Shown piece after piece: positions 4,204-5,203 of a stretch of 5,203 nucleotides of DNA. Made by a program: the position numbers and the translations under genes. Each line of letters begins with the position of its first letter. Within the stretch, counting starts at the first letter, position 1. Origin of the DNA: CAYMDD01 sp964409675 (GTDB taxonomy: Bacteria; Pseudomonadota; Alphaproteobacteria; Rickettsiales; SXRF01); assembly GCA_964409675.1 (NCBI GenBank), contig CAYPEF010000132.1, positions 1 through 5,203 on the forward strand, read 5' to 3'. The notes under the pieces are model-generated. The model saw only the letters and a program-made list of their open reading frames with translations. It was not told where the DNA came from and ran no database searches.

Positions 4204-5123
4204 GTATTTTATTTTTTCCACTAACTAAGCAAAGATTGCTTTATCATAGGGTTTTTTCTTCCTGTCATCCCGGCGCAGGCCGGGATCCATGCCTATCCCT
4301 TTACTCAATTGCGGAGGCATGGCATAGGTCCCGGCCTGCGCCGGGACGACGGTTTTTTAGTAAGGCTATTATCTTGATATATTCTCTCCTATTGCCATTA
4401 TCGGCACAGGCGCAGGAGATCGGCACGCTTTCGGTGATGGTGGACCAGAAGCTGGCGCTGCCGATGGCGGAGATTGCGCGGGCGTATGGCAGGCAGGCGC
4501 ATCTGGCGGTGGGGCTGTCGTTTATTTCCGTGCAGGACGATATCGGCGTGATGACCGAAGGCGCAGCGGCGGATGTGCTGGTGACGGCGCATGCGGGTAA
4601 TATCGAGACGCTGGCGCAGCAGGGGCTGGTGGATGTGAAATCCCGTAAAGCGGTGGCGCGCAACCAGCTGGTGCTGGCCGGGCCGGACGGGTCGGGATTG
4701 AAGGTAAGCCTTGCGCAGGGGTTTCCCGTAGCGCCGCTGATCAACGCCATGCAGGGGCAGTCGCTGCTGGTGATAGGCAATCCGGAAACGCTGGAGGAAG
4801 GCGCGCCCGCGCGCGAGGCGCTCAGGCGCATGGAGGTGGATGCGGACATGGAGCCGTATGTGATCTACCTCAAGCAATTCCCGCAGATCATCCGGCTGAT
4901 GACGCTGCAGAATGCCTATGCGATTCTCTATATCAGCGATGCGACGCGCTACCGGGATATCAAGATCATCGACCGCTTCCCGGCGCAGACCTATCACCCT
5001 GTTACCTACGAAGCCGCCGCGCTGGCAGGCACGCGCATGGAGCAGGCGCGCCAGTTCATCCGCTATCTGGGCGATGCGCAGGCGCAGTCGGTGTTCGGAA
5101 AATACGGGATTGCGTTGAAATAG
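4200..5123 (+). CDS. ModA-like periplasmic substrate-binding protein, N-terminus uncertain
   Basis: This is a 307-residue protein if started at 4200. From about residue 75 it follows the ModA (molybdate-binding) layout: GTLSVMVDQKLALPMAEIARAYG, then GAAADVLVTAHAGNIETLAQQGLVD, NQLVLAGP, VIGNPETLEEGAPAREAL, AILYISDA near 241-248, and the C-terminal FGKYGI. It is probably a periplasmic binding protein of an ABC importer, but no modB or modC is present in the window. The usual ligand-binding serine motifs (AASL, SSS) are not obvious, so the ligand may not be molybdate. A signal-peptide core (AIILIYSLLLPLSAQA) lies at 56-71. Before it, residues 22-51 are encoded by a palindromic repeat. The 4200 ATG overlaps the hpt stop. 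A TTG at 4374 with AAGG 8 bases upstream is the alternative start, but it gives a short signal without basic residues. The family call is fairly sure; the start is not. Confidence 0.82.
   Translation: MSILFFPLTKQRLLYHRVFSSCHPGAGRDPCLSLYSIAEAWHRSRPAPGRRFFSKAIILIYSLLLPLSAQAQEIGTLSVMVDQKLALPMAEIARAYGRQAHLAVGLSFISVQDDIGVMTEGAAADVLVTAHAGNIETLAQQGLVDVKSRKAVARNQLVLAGPDGSGLKVSLAQGFPVAPLINAMQGQSLLVIGNPETLEEGAPAREALRRMEVDADMEPYVIYLKQFPQIIRLMTLQNAYAILYISDATRYRDIKIIDRFPAQTYHPVTYEAAALAGTRMEQARQFIRYLGDAQAQSVFGKYGIALK
4264..4350. repeat. 87-nt palindromic repeat inside the ModA-like gene
   Basis: The left arm 4264-4293 (starting GTCATCCCGGCGCAGGCCGG) matches the reverse complement of 4321-4350 at 27 of 30 positions. 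One of the three differences still allows a G-T wobble in RNA. The 27-base centre holds a further pairing option, CCATGCCT at 4287-4294 with AGGCATGG at 4315-4322. Its translation CHPGAGRDP is, from memory, a peptide often seen where this type of dispersed repeat is read as protein. The element is 87 bases, a multiple of three, and stays open in the frame of the flanking gene. GGTTTTTT occurs at 4250-4257 and again at 4351-4358. Confidence 0.85.
4321..4358 (+). terminator. Possible terminator or attenuator formed by the repeat
   Basis: The repeat folds into a long GC-rich stem (4264-4293 with 4321-4350), and TTTTTT at 4353-4358 starts two bases after it. This has the form of a Rho-independent terminator, placed between hpt and the signal-peptide part of the ModA-like gene. 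If active it would cut expression of the last gene of the run. The 27-base loop and the repeat origin make function uncertain. Confidence 0.3.
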
Positions 5124-5132
5124 CGCGAATGT

Positions 5133-5170
5133 CCCTCATGCCTGCGGGTGCAGGGAGGGTAATGTTATTT
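5133..5170 (+). terminator. Possible terminator after the ModA-like gene
   Basis: CCCTC (5133-5137) pairs with GAGGG (5155-5159), and CCTGC (5141-5145) pairs with GCAGG (5150-5154) around the loop GGGT, with ATG (5138-5140) bulged out. The stem is followed by TAATGTTATTT, which is T-rich but has no clean T-run. It lies 10 bases after the stop codon, where a transcription terminator would be expected. Confidence is modest because the bulge weakens the stem. Confidence 0.4.
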
Positions 5171-5203
5171 CAAGCGGAGCGAGGAATCCTGCTTCCGCAC
5201 GGA
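5161..5203. repeat. Partial dispersed repeat at the window edge
   Basis: The stretch from about 5166, with the words TTTCAAGCGGAGCGAGGAATC, resembles the widespread proteobacterial repeat that contains the words ATTTCGAG, AGCGAGGAATC and CTGCTT. CGGAGC at 5175-5180 can pair with GCTTCCG at 5191-5197 with one bulge. The element runs off the right edge, so its full form is unknown. No coding sequence is visible here. Confidence 0.4.

Noticed and set aside
4301..4997. Long minus-strand open frames inside the ModA-like gene
   Set aside because: They lie opposite a recognisable binding-protein frame, are rich in Arg/His/Ser typical of shadows, and have no visible motifs.

Overview
The window looks like a compact chromosomal segment of an alphaproteobacterium. 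The protein families, fairly high GC content and gene neighbourhood (tlpA-argH-small lipoprotein beside ftsE, an MJ0042 zinc-ribbon gene and hpt) fit that class. I cannot assign an order or genus. Genes are densely packed, with overlapping starts and stops, and the window also carries several dispersed palindromic repeats. No rRNA, tRNA, CRISPR array, transposase or phage gene was found.

Layout, left to right. Positions 1-190 are repeat DNA: inverted arms at 6-22/74-89, a near-perfect 34-bp palindrome at 124-157 and a GC hairpin at 160-182. This DNA runs into the 3' end of a small lipoprotein gene (364-170, minus). That gene is coupled by a 4-bp overlap to argH (1770-361, minus), the last step of arginine synthesis. 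argH and a divergent TlpA-like periplasmic thioredoxin gene (1769-2380, plus) share the bases CATG as their two start codons, so there is no intergenic space between them. The thioredoxin gene converges on ftsE (2951-2277, minus) and overlaps it by 104 bp. No ftsX is next to ftsE. Across an 83-bp divergent gap lies a run of three plus-strand genes that overlap end to start: a membrane protein with an N-terminal zinc ribbon (3035-3691), hpt (3676-4203, purine salvage) and a ModA-like periplasmic binding protein (4200-5123). Repeat-like sequence returns at about 5160-5203.

The genes do not form one pathway. They cover arginine biosynthesis, envelope redox chemistry, cell division, purine salvage and solute binding. 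What stands out is the architecture: a shared divergent start codon pair, a long convergent overlap, ftsE without its usual partner, and repeats that supply coding sequence. The clearest repeat case is an 87-nt palindrome (4264-4350) that lies in frame in the pre-signal-peptide region of the ModA-like gene, in the manner of Rickettsia palindromic elements. I see no wholly new multi-gene system here.
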